Shown: in pieces, positions 51,143-63,359 of the stretch
Layout: the number at the start of each line of letters is the position of its first letter
How positions within the stretch are numbered: the stretch's first letter is position 1
NCBI GenBank assembly: GCA_037043015.1
Contig: CM073323.1
Coordinates: 30,500,086-30,564,085, forward strand
Direction of reading: 5' to 3'
Length of the DNA: 64,000 nucleotides
From: Bryum argenteum
Lineage: Eukaryota > Streptophyta > Bryopsida > Bryales > Bryaceae
The notes under the pieces: generated by a model
What the model saw: the letters and a program-made list of their open reading frames with translations, nothing else
Databases searched by the model: none
What the model was told of the DNA's origin: nothing
Translations under genes and position numbers: made by a program

Positions 51143-52585
51143 CAAAGAAGTGAGTGACTAACGCGGGGAGATCCCGAAGCTCGATTTCAATCGCCATTGC
51201 TACTTAGGGTATCGCTATCCGCAGCTCGTTGAACAGAGTCACAAATAGTCACTGCTCAGAACCCCTTGATGATGCGCTTCAGCTTCCAACTCAATGTCGT
51301 CGTGTCGTAGAGCGAGTCAGGGAAGTTCAACCCTCTCTGATCCTCGCCACCTGCATGGGAGAGCAACACAGCCGCTTGAACAATGTGGCGAGCAACACAG
51401 CCACACCCACAACGATCCCCACTGCCGGCTTCGCTTGAGATCATTACTGCCACTACCGCCGGTCAACGAAGCTGATACAGTGTTGCCTGGGCTCAAGCCT
51501 GGCGCTCGTGGCGCAAGCCCGCTGATACCTGGCTGGCGACGGACCATCGCTGAATGAGCCCAAAGTTGACGAGGCTGCAATCACAGACCACAGGTCTCAA
51601 TATGATCAGCTAGTGGAGTTTGACAGATCCTAACAATCGAAGCAGCTCTGATATGGTTTGGCAATCAATTCGAACAGGAAGTCGCATAAGTAGAGACTAC
51701 CTTGTGTGTGTGTGGCGCTTGTGCTGAAGCTCCAGGAGATGATCCTCTTCCACACTCCATTCTACCGTTACAGCTCACACAACACACCAATTCGATCAAG
51801 CAAGGGTGGCCTTGGCTGCGAATCCATGATCTGTTCCTACCACGACATGAACAATGAGAAGAATTCAACACAATTCAAGTATAAACTCACGTTCACAGCA
51901 ATCCAAATTTGAATTTCCATCTTTTTCCCGCGCCTAGGCAGCTCCGCCCTCCCGCTCACTGGTGCCGCCGTCGCTGTCAGGGCATAGCATTCAAACCGCC
52001 GCCCCTTCTTCATCGGTATCTTATTTGTTGGTGTAAGAGGAATCTTGTTTCTTACAATGCCACACCAATTCATTCTACTTTAGCAAATAATCTAATCAAT
52101 TTGGTAGTCTAGGTATGTCAAAATGGCACTGTCTTGAATTAATGTCATTTCATTCACATCGTCCATGACTGTACTTTTTAATGCGTATATTTGATGAATG
52201 GGTACTAACACTTAAACCTCTTTCAAATCACTTTTCATAATTTCACGATTTGAGACAAGATTGCCGGGGTGCAAAAATCTTCTTGTGCTTTCAATTTTCA
52301 ACCACAAATATTTGTCCTGAATTATATATACTTACAAACAAAAATATTGATTCAAATGGTACTTATTAATAGTTACCCATACTCAAAATATTGTACTAAC
52401 ACACGTTAAAAGTACAAAAAAGTTTGTATCATATGAATGATACCTATATTATATATAATTTTGTGATTATTACAAACATGACATATTTCCTTTACATTGA
52501 TATATTTTATAAATTAGGGTTAAGTTGAGCAATTTAGATTGATCAGAGTTCACACACATAGTATTATCTAGGTGTGCCACTCGGC
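51143..52585. other. Gene-poor stretch and left AT-rich flank, U5
   Basis: As U4, including the CACTCGGCG form just before the array (near 52579). It lacks the U4-private C loss, so U4 is not the direct template of U5 unless that site reverted. No gene recognised. Confidence 0.5.
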
Positions 52586-53757
52586 GTGACAATGGGGGTG
52601 GTTCACAATAGGGGTTGATCACAATAAGAGGTTGTTGAGAATAAGGGGTTGTTCACAATAGGGGTTGATCACAATAAAGGGGTTGTTCACAATAAAGGGG
52701 TTGATTACAATAAGGGGTTGTTCACAATAAGGGATTAAGGGGTTGTTCACAACAAAGGGGTTGATCACAATAAAGGGGTGGTTCACAATGAGGGGGTTGA
52801 TCACAATAAGGGGTTGGTCACAACAAGGGGTTGTTCTCAATAGAAGTGATCACAATTAAGGGGTTGTTCACAATAAGGGATTAAGGGGTTGTTTACAACA
52901 AAGGGATTGATGACAATAAGGGGTTGATCACAATCGGAAGGTTATTTACAATAAGGGATTGTTCACAATAAGAGGTTGATCACAATAAGGGGTTGATCGC
53001 GATAAGGGGTTGTTCTCAATTGGGGGTTGATTACAATAAGGGGTTCTTCTTAATAGGAAGGTTGATCGCAATAAGGGGTGATTACAATAAGGGGTTGTTC
53101 ACAATAAGGGGTTGTTCACAATAAGGGGTTGTTCACAATAAGGGGTTGATCGCAATAAGGGGTTGGTCACAATAAGGGGTTGTTCGCGATGGGGTTGATC
53201 GCAATAGGGGGATGATCGCAATAAGGGGATGATCACAATAAAGAGGTTGTTCACAATAAGAGGGTTGATGACAATAAAGGGTTGTTCACAATAAGGGATT
53301 AAGGGGTTCTTCACAATAAGGGAATTGATCATAATAAGGGGTTATTCACAATAAGGGGTTGTTCACAATAAGGGGTTGATCACAATAAGGGGTTAATCGC
53401 GATAAGGGGTTGTTCTCAATAGGGGTTATATTACAATAAGGGGTTGTTCTCAATAGGAAGGTTGATCACAATAAAGGGGTTGTTCACAATAAGGGGTTGA
53501 TCGCAATGAGGGCTTGATCGCAATAAGGGGTTGTTCACAATAAGGGGTTGGTCACAATAAGGGGTTGATTACAATAAGGGGTTGTTCTCAATAGGGGTTG
53601 ATTACAAAAAGGGGTTGATCACAATAAGGGGTTGGTCACAATAAGGGGGTAGTTCTCTATAGGAGGGTTGATTAGAACAAGGGGTGAAGGGGTTGTTCTC
53701 AATAGGGGGTTGATCACAATAAGGGGTTGATCACAATAAGGGGTTGTTCACAATAAG
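52586..53757 (+). repeat. 17-bp minisatellite array, U5
   Basis: 1172 bp, the shortest complete array. It keeps the five ATCGC monomers of U4 (G at 52999, 53068, 53201, 53218, 53399) and adds three more of the same type (53152, 53503, 53520). Most G runs are four rather than five. Confidence 0.96.
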
Positions 53758-54979
53758 CCTTTAAAATCAAATAGGACTAGGTTTTCTTAGTTTGAGTAAA
53801 CTTATTATTTTAGGAAACTAATAAGCTTCCTCATAGGTTTCTTGTCGCTCACTCCATTTTATCATATACTATGTTATTTATGCCAATAATATCAATTTCT
53901 AATTCGTGATAATAGAAAGTACATTTTATATTGATTTTCAAATTATTTCTCTTTTAAATCAAGTATAAAACAAATACTACCTATTTTAGGAAATTGGACC
54001 ATGTAGATCTAATTTGGGGTTTAGGGTTTTTATGAAAGCAAAAATAATATTATCTAAGCATATTAAATATTTAATCAATACAATCCCACTATGACATTAT
54101 GAGTTGGCATTGGATTCTACTTCATTCACCTTATCATTATTTCCCCTTAACTTTCAAAACTTCAAACTTTGTCCCACAAATATCAAAGCATAAGTATTTA
54201 ATCAATACAATCTCACTATGACATTATGAGTTGGCATTGGATTTTACTTCATTCACCTTATCATTCTTTCCCCCGTAACTTTCAAAATTTCAAACTTTCC
54301 CCCTCAAACATCAAAACATATATATTTAATCAATACAATCCCACTATGACATTATTTATTTTCCCTCATTTGCGCTTTTATTTCCTTGGACCAAATCTTA
54401 ACCATTCACCTACATTATCTTTAGCATAAAGTTCGACATGATAATCCAAAAAGGTTGAGGTTAGAATGTGGAGTTCCCAACTGAAGGTTTCAGATTTCAA
54501 ATGAGAAACTCAAAAACATTTAATAAAGTTTCTTAGATATATACAAAAGTATCACGCAAGGAACACAAGTTAACCACGTTGAACACCCAATTTTGTAATT
54601 TTCCTACATAGCAGTAATATAAAATAAAGGGGACTACTGAGTATACTCATGGAAGTTGGTGGAACATGTACAGTACAACAATTTCACACGCATCAAAAGG
54701 GACAATTTGAAAATTTGAACACCCAAATTTGAGATTTCAAACGCATAGAAAGGGACAATTTGAAAATTTGAACACCCAAACTTGTGATTTTGTAACTTTC
54801 CTACATAATGTTCAGTAGTATAAAATAAAGGGGACTACTGAGTATACTCCTGGAAGTTGGTGGACTATGTACAGTACCAAAATTTCACACGCATAAAAAA
54901 GGGACAATTTGAAAATTCAAATAAATAAATGAATTACTGATGATGGATGTACAGCGGTTTGGAATTGTGCTTCTTTCAG
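53758..54979. repeat. AT-rich flank with two tandem duplications, U5
   Basis: Same arrangement, with two extra A near 54896 and one base lost near 53845. No gene. Confidence 0.85.
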
Positions 54980-57900
54980 GCGGGTGTAATGAACACTCAT
55001 GACGAAGAGACGAAGAAGTTTTCAAGGGTACATCAGTTCGATGTATTCTAGCTCCACGCTATGGTGCATCGAAGTCAACTTAGTTCAGGCAAAAGGTAGG
55101 TTGGGTTCATTGCGAGACTACAGTATTAAACAATTCAGGAGGTTGATGTTTGAGTTTTAGAAGTTGCCTGCTGAACACAGACTCCATAATGTTGATTGCT
55201 CAACAGTTGTGGATCCACTGATGGAGGCTAACAAGCATGTTGTGATTAATAGAATATGTGACCCGTGATGATTCCATGTCAGGTCGTGGGGTCGCTCTAC
55301 ACGCATCACCAAAAGACCGTGATCGTTGACAGCGGACCTATCGGTCAAAGGAGATTGTCCGCCTTCGTCGGTGGCTTGGACTTGACAGGAGGCCGATGGG
55401 ACACGCCTGCACATCACATTTTTGCTTCACTTCAGAATGAGCACAAGGGTGACTTCCGTAACAAATCCTGGGAGGTGAGTGACAAGTAAAGAGTCAAGAT
55501 GCGATCATGCTTTAAGATAGAGAACCGTCATAACAAATTTCCTTTTTATCGTGTTGGCAGTATGAACCAGAGAGTGGAGGACCCAGGGAACCGTGGCACG
55601 ACTGGCACTGCAAGATTGAAGGTCACGCTGCGTACGATGTCCTCACGAACTTCGAGCAGCGGTGGAGAAAAGCCACTTCACGGCATGACGACGAGCTGAT
55701 TGATATCGATCGCCATGACGGTATTTGGAGTCCTTCGAACCGTGCTCCGGATGCTGGCGATCCTGCCCTTTTCGTAAGCAATGAGCGTGACCCGGAAACT
55801 TGGCATGTGCAGGTTTTACCCTCCCTCCATTACATGCCACTTTGAATTACATGAATAGTGTCCTTATCTCGATATCTTCAGAAACTTTTCGTTCGTAATT
55901 GACAATTGACTGAATGGATATCGTGAGTGAGTAAACGAATGGGAACAAATTCGTCTTTTAGTGTGGGTAAAAAGCTGACAACGGTGTTAATTGTGCAGGT
56001 ATTCAGGTCGATTGATGCAGGATCTGTGAAAGGTTTTCCCACCACCGTCGACCAGGTTTAAAAAGAGGTACGAAATGCTCATGCTCATGAAGCACCTGAT
56101 TGAAATTCAAGAGATTAGCAGCTATATGTGACCCTGTTGTTGTGATGCAGAAACTGGTGTGGGGTAAAAGCGTTGCCATAGACATAAGCATTCAGATGGC
56201 GTACATTATTGCAATACGATCTGCTCAACATTTCATATACATCGAGAATCAATACTTTCTGGGATCGTCGTACAACTGGCCAGACTACAAAACAGCTGGT
56301 ACTCTTTCGACCATAATCATCCTGACATGGTGATAATTTCGACATCAATAATGCCGTCGAGTAACCATTGATGTTCCACAGGTGCCAATCATCTCATTCC
56401 GATGGAACTGGCGCTGAAGATCTGCAGCAAAATCAGAGAGGGCAAGAGGTTTGCCGTGTACGTGGTCGTTCCCATGTGGCCCTAGGGTGTTCCCGGCAGT
56501 GGCCCCTGTCAAGAAATTCTGTATTTTCAGGTAATCAACTAAATCCCACCATCTAAACAACAATGCCATCAGACTTTCTCAATAACCTTCTGAAAAGATT
56601 AAGCCATTCTTCCGCTATGTAAGAGGCTATGGATGGACCCTGATTGATGCTCTACTTCTTCATGTAAGATATTATGGCAATTTTCATAGTGTAGATATTG
56701 ATGCAATTGGGTTCGACAATAACGACAGGAATGGGGACCCTCACGCACGATATTCTTTCTTTCGCTGTATAATAGGTTGTGAAAAGAGTTGCTTCAATTC
56801 TACGAATTTGACTATTTTCGCAGTGAAGGTGTTGATCGGGATTTTGATTGCTTCTTTTTGATTTGTGACCAGTCGCAAACGATGAAGATGATGTACGCCA
56901 GAGTTGCAGGTGCGCTACGAGAATATGGCCCGTCGCATGCAAAGCCAACAGATTACTTGAATTTCTACTGCCTAGAGACGAGAGAGACTGCCAAACCGGG
57001 CGAGTTTGTACCGGTGCAGCCCCCGGATAACAACTCTCATCATGTAAGTAATATGAAAAAACGCATGCTCATGTTTTTGGAGGTTATAAAGATTCATTGT
57101 GGTACTTTGAAGCAGCCTGGTGATTGAAAGCTTGCCTGGGAGCATGCAGGGACTTTCGCAAGTCAATAGACGGATGATGATATATGTGCACGCGAAAGGA
57201 ATGATCGTAGACGACGAGTTGGTGATCGTGGGCTCCGCCAACATCAATCAACGATCCATGGATGGCTCAGAGATACAGAAATTGCCATGGGCGGCTATCA
57301 ACCGCAACACACGTGGTATCAGAAACAAGGCCATCCTCGCGGTCAGGTGGGTTCATATCTGCTAAAGTCTACCCCAGTCGTACATTTCAGGCCTTCCTAC
57401 CTTATGGTGGGTTTAGAATTGGGGTGGAGAGCCAATCTGAGCCCAAGTGACATGACTTCGAGCTTGGAGCTTGAAAGTAATAAATAAACAATTTGAATGC
57501 CAGTAACTGAATTCAAGTATACAGTTGTTCGGGTGCCGTTGAAGCAGACAAACAAAAACAGATCACGATCAGCCGTTCCAATTTTAAATTCAGCGGATAG
57601 TGTTAGTACTTTTAATCAATTGGTTCTTACTAATTAATTGGTTCTTACTATAATCAGTGTAACTGCTGACAACCTGTTTTTGATAACATCAGAGCTTCTA
57701 TCTCTAATGTAAATTCAAACAGACAGACCTCACCAATGGGAGGATTGAATACAATGCAACCCACCTTCAGTGTAAACTCACCTTTAGGAGTATAAAAGTC
57801 TTTGAAGCTTTACGCCTCGACGAGGAGTTTATGGATCTACTCACCTGATCTCTACTTCTGTGAAGCTTGGCTCATCAGATTTGAAATGGCGTGCAGGTAT

Positions 57901-58193
57901 ATGGCTACCGGATGTCGTTGTGGGCGGAGCAGGTGGGAGGCTTGGAGCAAGAGTTTGAGGAGCCAGAGAGCGTGGAGTGCGTGCACAGGTTGAACTTCAT
58001 CGCAGACAGGAACTGGGAGCAGTACGCAGCTCCACAAATCACCGACATGAGGAGTCATCTGATCCGCTACCCGCTCAAAGTGGAGGATGATGGCACAGTC
58101 ACCAATTTGCCGGGCTTCATCACCTTCCCCGACGTCGGAGGGAAGATCATGGGCTCCAACCAGCCCAACATTCCTGACGACTTAACAACCTGA
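54980..58193 (+). pseudogene. Phospholipase D pseudogene, U5 copy (several extra lesions)
   Basis: Exons 54980-55095, 55283-55474, 55561-55812, 55999-56055, 56151-56298, 56382-56530, 56873-57043, 57150-57346 and 57897-58193. Exon 1 has lost one T (near 55019, frameshift) and has TAG where the others have TGG (55080-55082). Exon 8 has lost one C near 57267 (GGCTCAGAG), which shifts the frame after the second catalytic motif. The shared exon 6 TAG is at 56483-56485. Exons 2-7 and 9 look unchanged. Confidence 0.93.
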
Positions 58194-61100
58194 TCCACAT
58201 TAATTGTAACCGTACTTGAACAATGTATCCATACTTAGTGTTTTGTAGCGAGATGTCCTCGAAGTGAGAGACAGATTTCATTGCAGGTGGTGAAGCCATT
58301 CTGAACCAAAGGTGTGGTATAATCCTGTACATAGGAAGCTCTTTGCTTCCATTAAGTAGATATTTTGTAACTCAACTTGCAGCTAGAAAAAAATTCTTCA
58401 ATGGAGTCCTGGCTACTGAACTCGAAGTAAGACGTTGGTTAGGTACGTTCCTTCGGGATATGCTTCATAGATTAAAGTCTGGACAGTATAGATGAAAGTT
58501 GACGATCGGAAGATTTGCGTTGTGGGTTGTGAGGATCCGGAAGAAGAGTGAGGAATAATCTAGGAAATCTTTGAAGATTCACGAAGCGTGTGGAGTGAAA
58601 TGTACAGGAAGCAAGATGGGATGTGCGTGCGGGGAGATGGAGGGAGTGATGAAGGGGGTGGGATGTCCGAGGAAAGGACTAAGGATGGATATATATATAT
58701 ATGTTTGAAGCTATGGCGTAGGTTGGTAGTTTACCTACGCGGCCGGCGTATGAGTGAGTGTGAGAGGCTATGGCTGTGTCTATGGCTTGATCTCATGCTC
58801 ATTTGTATCGTATCGTTTGTGGGTTCCTTTCCTCCAGCGGTTTTGGGTTTCTTTCCTCCATCGGGGACCCATTTTTGGTGTGCAATTCATCCAATGTACG
58901 AATGTCTTCTAAACAGTTTCAAGCTACAATTTGATATTACGAAATCCCATGTACAGGTTGTTCAAATTTGGTGCGAACCTGATCAACAATCAAATTGTGC
59001 ACTAAAAATGAAACCATTATGCAATGAATCTGCTATAAATTTGCAATGATTTTGCATCTTCGTCTTTCGGGTCCATATCAAAATAAACCAAACGCTTGCT
59101 TTACGTATTAAAGTTTCAATGACTTTGTGTTAGAGGTGACCCAAATTCTGAGGTGCCCCAGTTGACTTTGACATGTACCGTATTGTGAATACTAACATTG
59201 AAATTATTTATTCAAGCTTACAGTTCATGCGATCAGTTTATTTGATTTCACATTATATTTCCCCTGGAAGTTTTCTGACTTCTTTTCATACCAATTGCGG
59301 ACGTCAGTATTCTACCTCTCAAGAAAGAGTTCTAGACTCATAATTCTGTCGGAACATTCAAGTCAACTCTTAATTTCAATATGGAAATCATGCATGATTA
59401 CTCAGTCACAAGCTTCTCGAAAGAATGGTTGCCATTTCAACACGATCAATTTCCCGCATCAAAACTTTGTTAGAAAACGGAAGAATCCACGAGCCTGCAC
59501 AGTAGCTTACGTGTAAGCTAATGACGGCAATGTGAGGGTTGTCCTCGGCCACCTGCAACTTGACATTCCCCTTTCCACCAACAATGAAAGCTCCGCTGAC
59601 GACATGACTAGACGCACCAAAACAGCACCACATGCGTCGTCGTCGTCGTCGTTACATGGTGGACGGAAAGAAACGGAAACGAATCCAGTACGTACGTTTG
59701 GTGTTATTGATAAAGTAGCAACTCCGCAGTTGTAACGCTTCAAATGGCTCCTTCCGCGTAGAAGTTCAACGATCCAATTTACCAACCGGTCAGGGGTGCC
59801 CGCTGGTATACTTAGTCATGCGTATCATGTTTCCCAAATAATAATCGCGCGTGGTGTAACTAAGGTCAAATAGGGCCAGGAACAATCAATGCGTCTCCAC
59901 CACTTCTGTAACGGTACTGGGTTTCCATTGCATGCACAACCTCGGTCATGGGCATGTAGCCCATGCAATTCACCTCTGAAATCTGAGCCATGTGATCAAC
60001 TTAGAGCAGTCTACAAGAATTAAGCTGACGATTGTAATGCTGTGATCAACAACATCTTGGTCCATATCTGACTTCATGAGATCATCGACGTTCTTCCGTC
60101 CTTGGCCGAGCATCCATCTGGAACAGATTAGTACCGAAACCGCTGGTCACCATTTCTCCCACAGAGAAAAATCCTGGAACCTGTAGGATTGAGCAGAGTG
60201 CACACGGATTAATCTGATGACCAAAGTTTGCACTTCATAGGCTTCAATGCTCTAAATCAAGCTCTACATCGTCATAGTTACATCAACTGCCCATCCACAT
60301 GACCGTGATGAAATGGAATTGACGACTTGATGCGTCGTAGTTAGTAGTGGCATGGTTCAAGAGCTCAACCGCAGCACGCGGACCGTCTTGCTCGCAAACA
60401 TGAAAGAGGGGAGTGACTACAGGCGAGTTGGGGATTCAAAGAAAATTTCTCGGTGCATTCGCGGCTCATATCCATCCAGTGCATGCACTCGCCGTAAGCT
60501 TATACAGATGGGCATCGAAATCGTTTTCAAAAAACTGTCTAAACTCAAACCAGAAGCTAGAAAATGATCCAGTAAGCTACAACTCATTCGCATGCTCCTC
60601 TATGGTTTGCACACGGTGCTCGAATTCTCTCCCAGAAAACCAGGGGATGAGACTGCAGACAAGTAACTTTTATCTCAATTTTTGGCCTGCATGCAGCCCA
60701 TGCAACCCAAATTACGATCGCTAGCGGACTCGTGAAACCCACCCCACGTTTGGAATCCACTTATCCGAATTCGAGTTCCGACCAGCAACCTACTAGCTAA
60801 CTAAATGGCTAACTATGATTGACTGCTCATCAAGAGACTGAGGTAGACCGATCATCAACTTACATGTCTCCTTGGGATGAACGCGCCCTCCTTGGCCCAC
60901 GCATTAATTGCAACAATCACTTGGTACTCCAAGCCCATATGTGCCTGGGAGTTTCATTGATCACTTCGCACACACTACTACAAACACCTTAGAAGCCAGC
61001 ATGAGGGTCTTACTTACCTGCAACACAGCAATGCTGGAATCTCAAGGCTATGGAATCGATTGCGCATGAATCAAGCATTCTTGTGTAATCGAATGACAGC

Positions 61101-62328
61101 CTGTATGCTCGACCGCGGATACTAGAAGAGGACCTCCCAGCTCTGCCCCAGTCCTACCAATCTCTCTGCTCCTTTTGGAAGCGCATCACGTATCAGTAAA
61201 CGACTTTCTGTCATTTTCTATTGGAGATATTGCCCGACTCTTGTTCTAGCATATTAATCCTTGCACACTACCCAGGACGCAAGGTCCGTTTCTTGCATGA
61301 ATCCTAGTACGTTTTGGAAATATTGTTTCAAGAGCGACGTGATCAGTCAAGGGATGCGGTCTAAGCATGTGAGCATGCAACCGCTTGCAAGAAACCCCAG
61401 TGCTTTGCATGATCATTGTAACCACACCTGTAGAGACGACCCCATGCACAAGAATCAAGCTCACAATTATGGTTACTCGAAACTCGGCTTCTACGTTGCA
61501 CAAACTCAGTCTGCATGAGGTTCAACTTATTACTATACATCCTACGGTGGTGAATGCAAGGTGACAATACGCGTTCGTATTCGGAAATGCTAGAAGAATG
61601 CGAGGAAGGTAGGCTGAGCTTTCCGTAGAGCGTTACTCACACCTCTATACCAATGAATTCATTCCAAGAACGTCGGGTTCATCTAAACCTGTGTGCAGAC
61701 TTTTCAATCCAGATCTACTGAATTCAACTCTCTTGAAACTACACCAGTTCCCATGCTAAACCACCGATCTAGAAAATTGAGGTTGAACACCATTTTATGT
61801 AGTGTCATGTAACAATTACGATCATGGCAGATCGATGGATGCGAGCTTACCAGTGGGATCCACCGATGGGATGGAACTTGGGGATGGGTCATTGCAAAAG
61901 AAGTGGCCACTCAAGCAAGCAGGCCAGGGATGGTGCCAGTGACCGAGAATTTCCACGTGCAGCCCTCATCTCCTCATCTTCTCTGTCCCATGAATCGTCA
62001 CCCGCCGCCCAAGTCATGACTTTCAGCTCCACATGATCACACACAGATGCCGCCCACGTCATGACTTTCAGCTCCACATGATCACACACAGATGCCGCCC
62101 ACGTCGATTGCGGCCTCAACAAAATCATGACTAGCGAAGTTACAGCTAATTCTACTTCTATGGGTTCCAAGTTGAGCATAACTCATGGTTCAGGAACGGT
62201 TTTATCTTGCTTCAGTTTCAGATTGATACAACTGATAGTGCTCAGAGCAAGCAAAGGAATCGGTACCGACTCAACGTCAACGGATACAGATGAGTATCTC
62301 TGCATGCATGCATGCAAGGCAAAATTTC
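58194..62328. other. Gene-poor 3' region of U5
   Basis: No recognised gene. A plus-strand frame of 153 codons at 58588-59049 is the longest uninterrupted frame in the window. It exists only because U5-specific indels near 58634 and 58738 fuse two frames that are separate in the other units. Single-base losses increase toward the 3' end (near 59304, 59791, 60885, 61009, 61128, 61313 and 61615). Confidence 0.5.
62013..62102. repeat. 45-bp tandem duplication, U5
   Basis: Same two 45-bp copies as in U1. They are unchanged even though the surrounding U5 sequence has many small indels. Confidence 0.9.
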
Positions 62329-62475
62329 ACGTACAGGGACCTTGAAAAGTCAGCGTCCTCGCCTCTCCCGTGGAGCCTAATCCTTAACCCGACTACATGC
62401 TGATTTCCAAATGACGACAGACGCTGGTACTACGTATTGGTGTTGAAAGTTGAAAGAAGTGGAGTGATCAAGTAG

Positions 62476-63359
62476 CTATGGTGAAGCATCGCCTGGTTTG
62501 CAGAGAAGAAGCCAGCAAGAGACCAAGAAGATTGAAGAGAAACAGAGCAGCACTATCACCACTCCGATCGTATACAATCTCGCTGTTAAGGACGGCCTAG
62601 TCATATCTCAACCGCTCTGTCCCTTTACCAATCAAACAGAAATAATGAGATTTCTACAGGGTTGTGCTAGAGGTTTTAGGAAAGGTGCAATTGGCTTGAG
62701 GCTGTGGTACTGCAGGTCTGTCTTGAATGAGCAATGGTGATTTCTAATTTTCAATACAAGAGAGTGAGCTTCTGTATCACCACAACAGTGGTAAATTCAA
62801 CGATGTCCACAATGATAAGAGAAATGCTGTCCACCAGTTATGGCACCTGCAAACATGGACGTTATTGTGCCACCGCCGTGAAAAGCACGCCCTGGAACAC
62901 GATGTAAACCCACATGACTTGGTAGATCTCGTTGCGGATGCTATTCTGCTTCGCCTCGAGAAGAAAGGTAGTGCGTTGTTTATGTAGTGCTCAACTTTCT
63001 TCTGTCAGTCTTGAAACGCAATCCTTAAGTTTCTCGTACTTGCCGCTGTTGAGCTTCCATGCAAGTTTGTGGCCTTCCATTTCCGCTACGCACAGCCCCT
63101 CGTCATCGTCGCTCTATACACTTGCTCAGATCCATTACGTGCCCATTTCTTCTGATCTCCGGCATCATTATTGCTATCGCTGCCAGCTCCGGGGCCCGCG
63201 CTGAGTGGCAAACTGGTGCCGACAGTGAAAGAACTGGTTGTGGCGACGCCGACGCCATGCAACCTCGCACGCAGTGCCGAGGTAGTGCCGCAGCTGGGAG
63301 CGGAAGGAGTTCCTGCTCCTCAGCCGTCGTGAGAGGACGATTTCCTGCATCTCAGCCAT
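62476..63359 (-). pseudogene. Membrane-protein pseudogene, U6 copy (internally deleted)
   Basis: Exon B survives only from 62476 to 62624. A deletion of about 335 bp then joins it to sequence that lies in the intron of the other copies, removing the acceptor side of exon B and most of the intron. The donor is also lost: the other copies read GGTACCTTACAGG on the plus strand, and this one reads GGTACTGCAGG near 62707. Exon A extends up to an ATG at 63359 but holds many small indels, including the frameshift shared with U5. This copy cannot encode the protein. Confidence 0.5.

Larger units (their letters stand above)
49796..62328 (+). repeat. Tandem unit U5
   Basis: 12533 bp, the shortest complete unit. 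It carries the U3-type and U4-type variants plus many of its own, mostly single-base deletions and G-run shortenings. Private substitutions include A at the CGG-to-CAG site near 61196. A single-G loss near 51119 (GAGAGGACG) is shared with U6. Both pseudogenes have extra frameshifts in this unit. Confidence 0.96.

Noticed and set aside
58588-59049. Longest uninterrupted frame in the window (153 codons, plus strand, U5)
   Set aside because: It is open only because U5-specific indels join two frames. U1-U4 are interrupted at the same place, and no protein family is recognisable.
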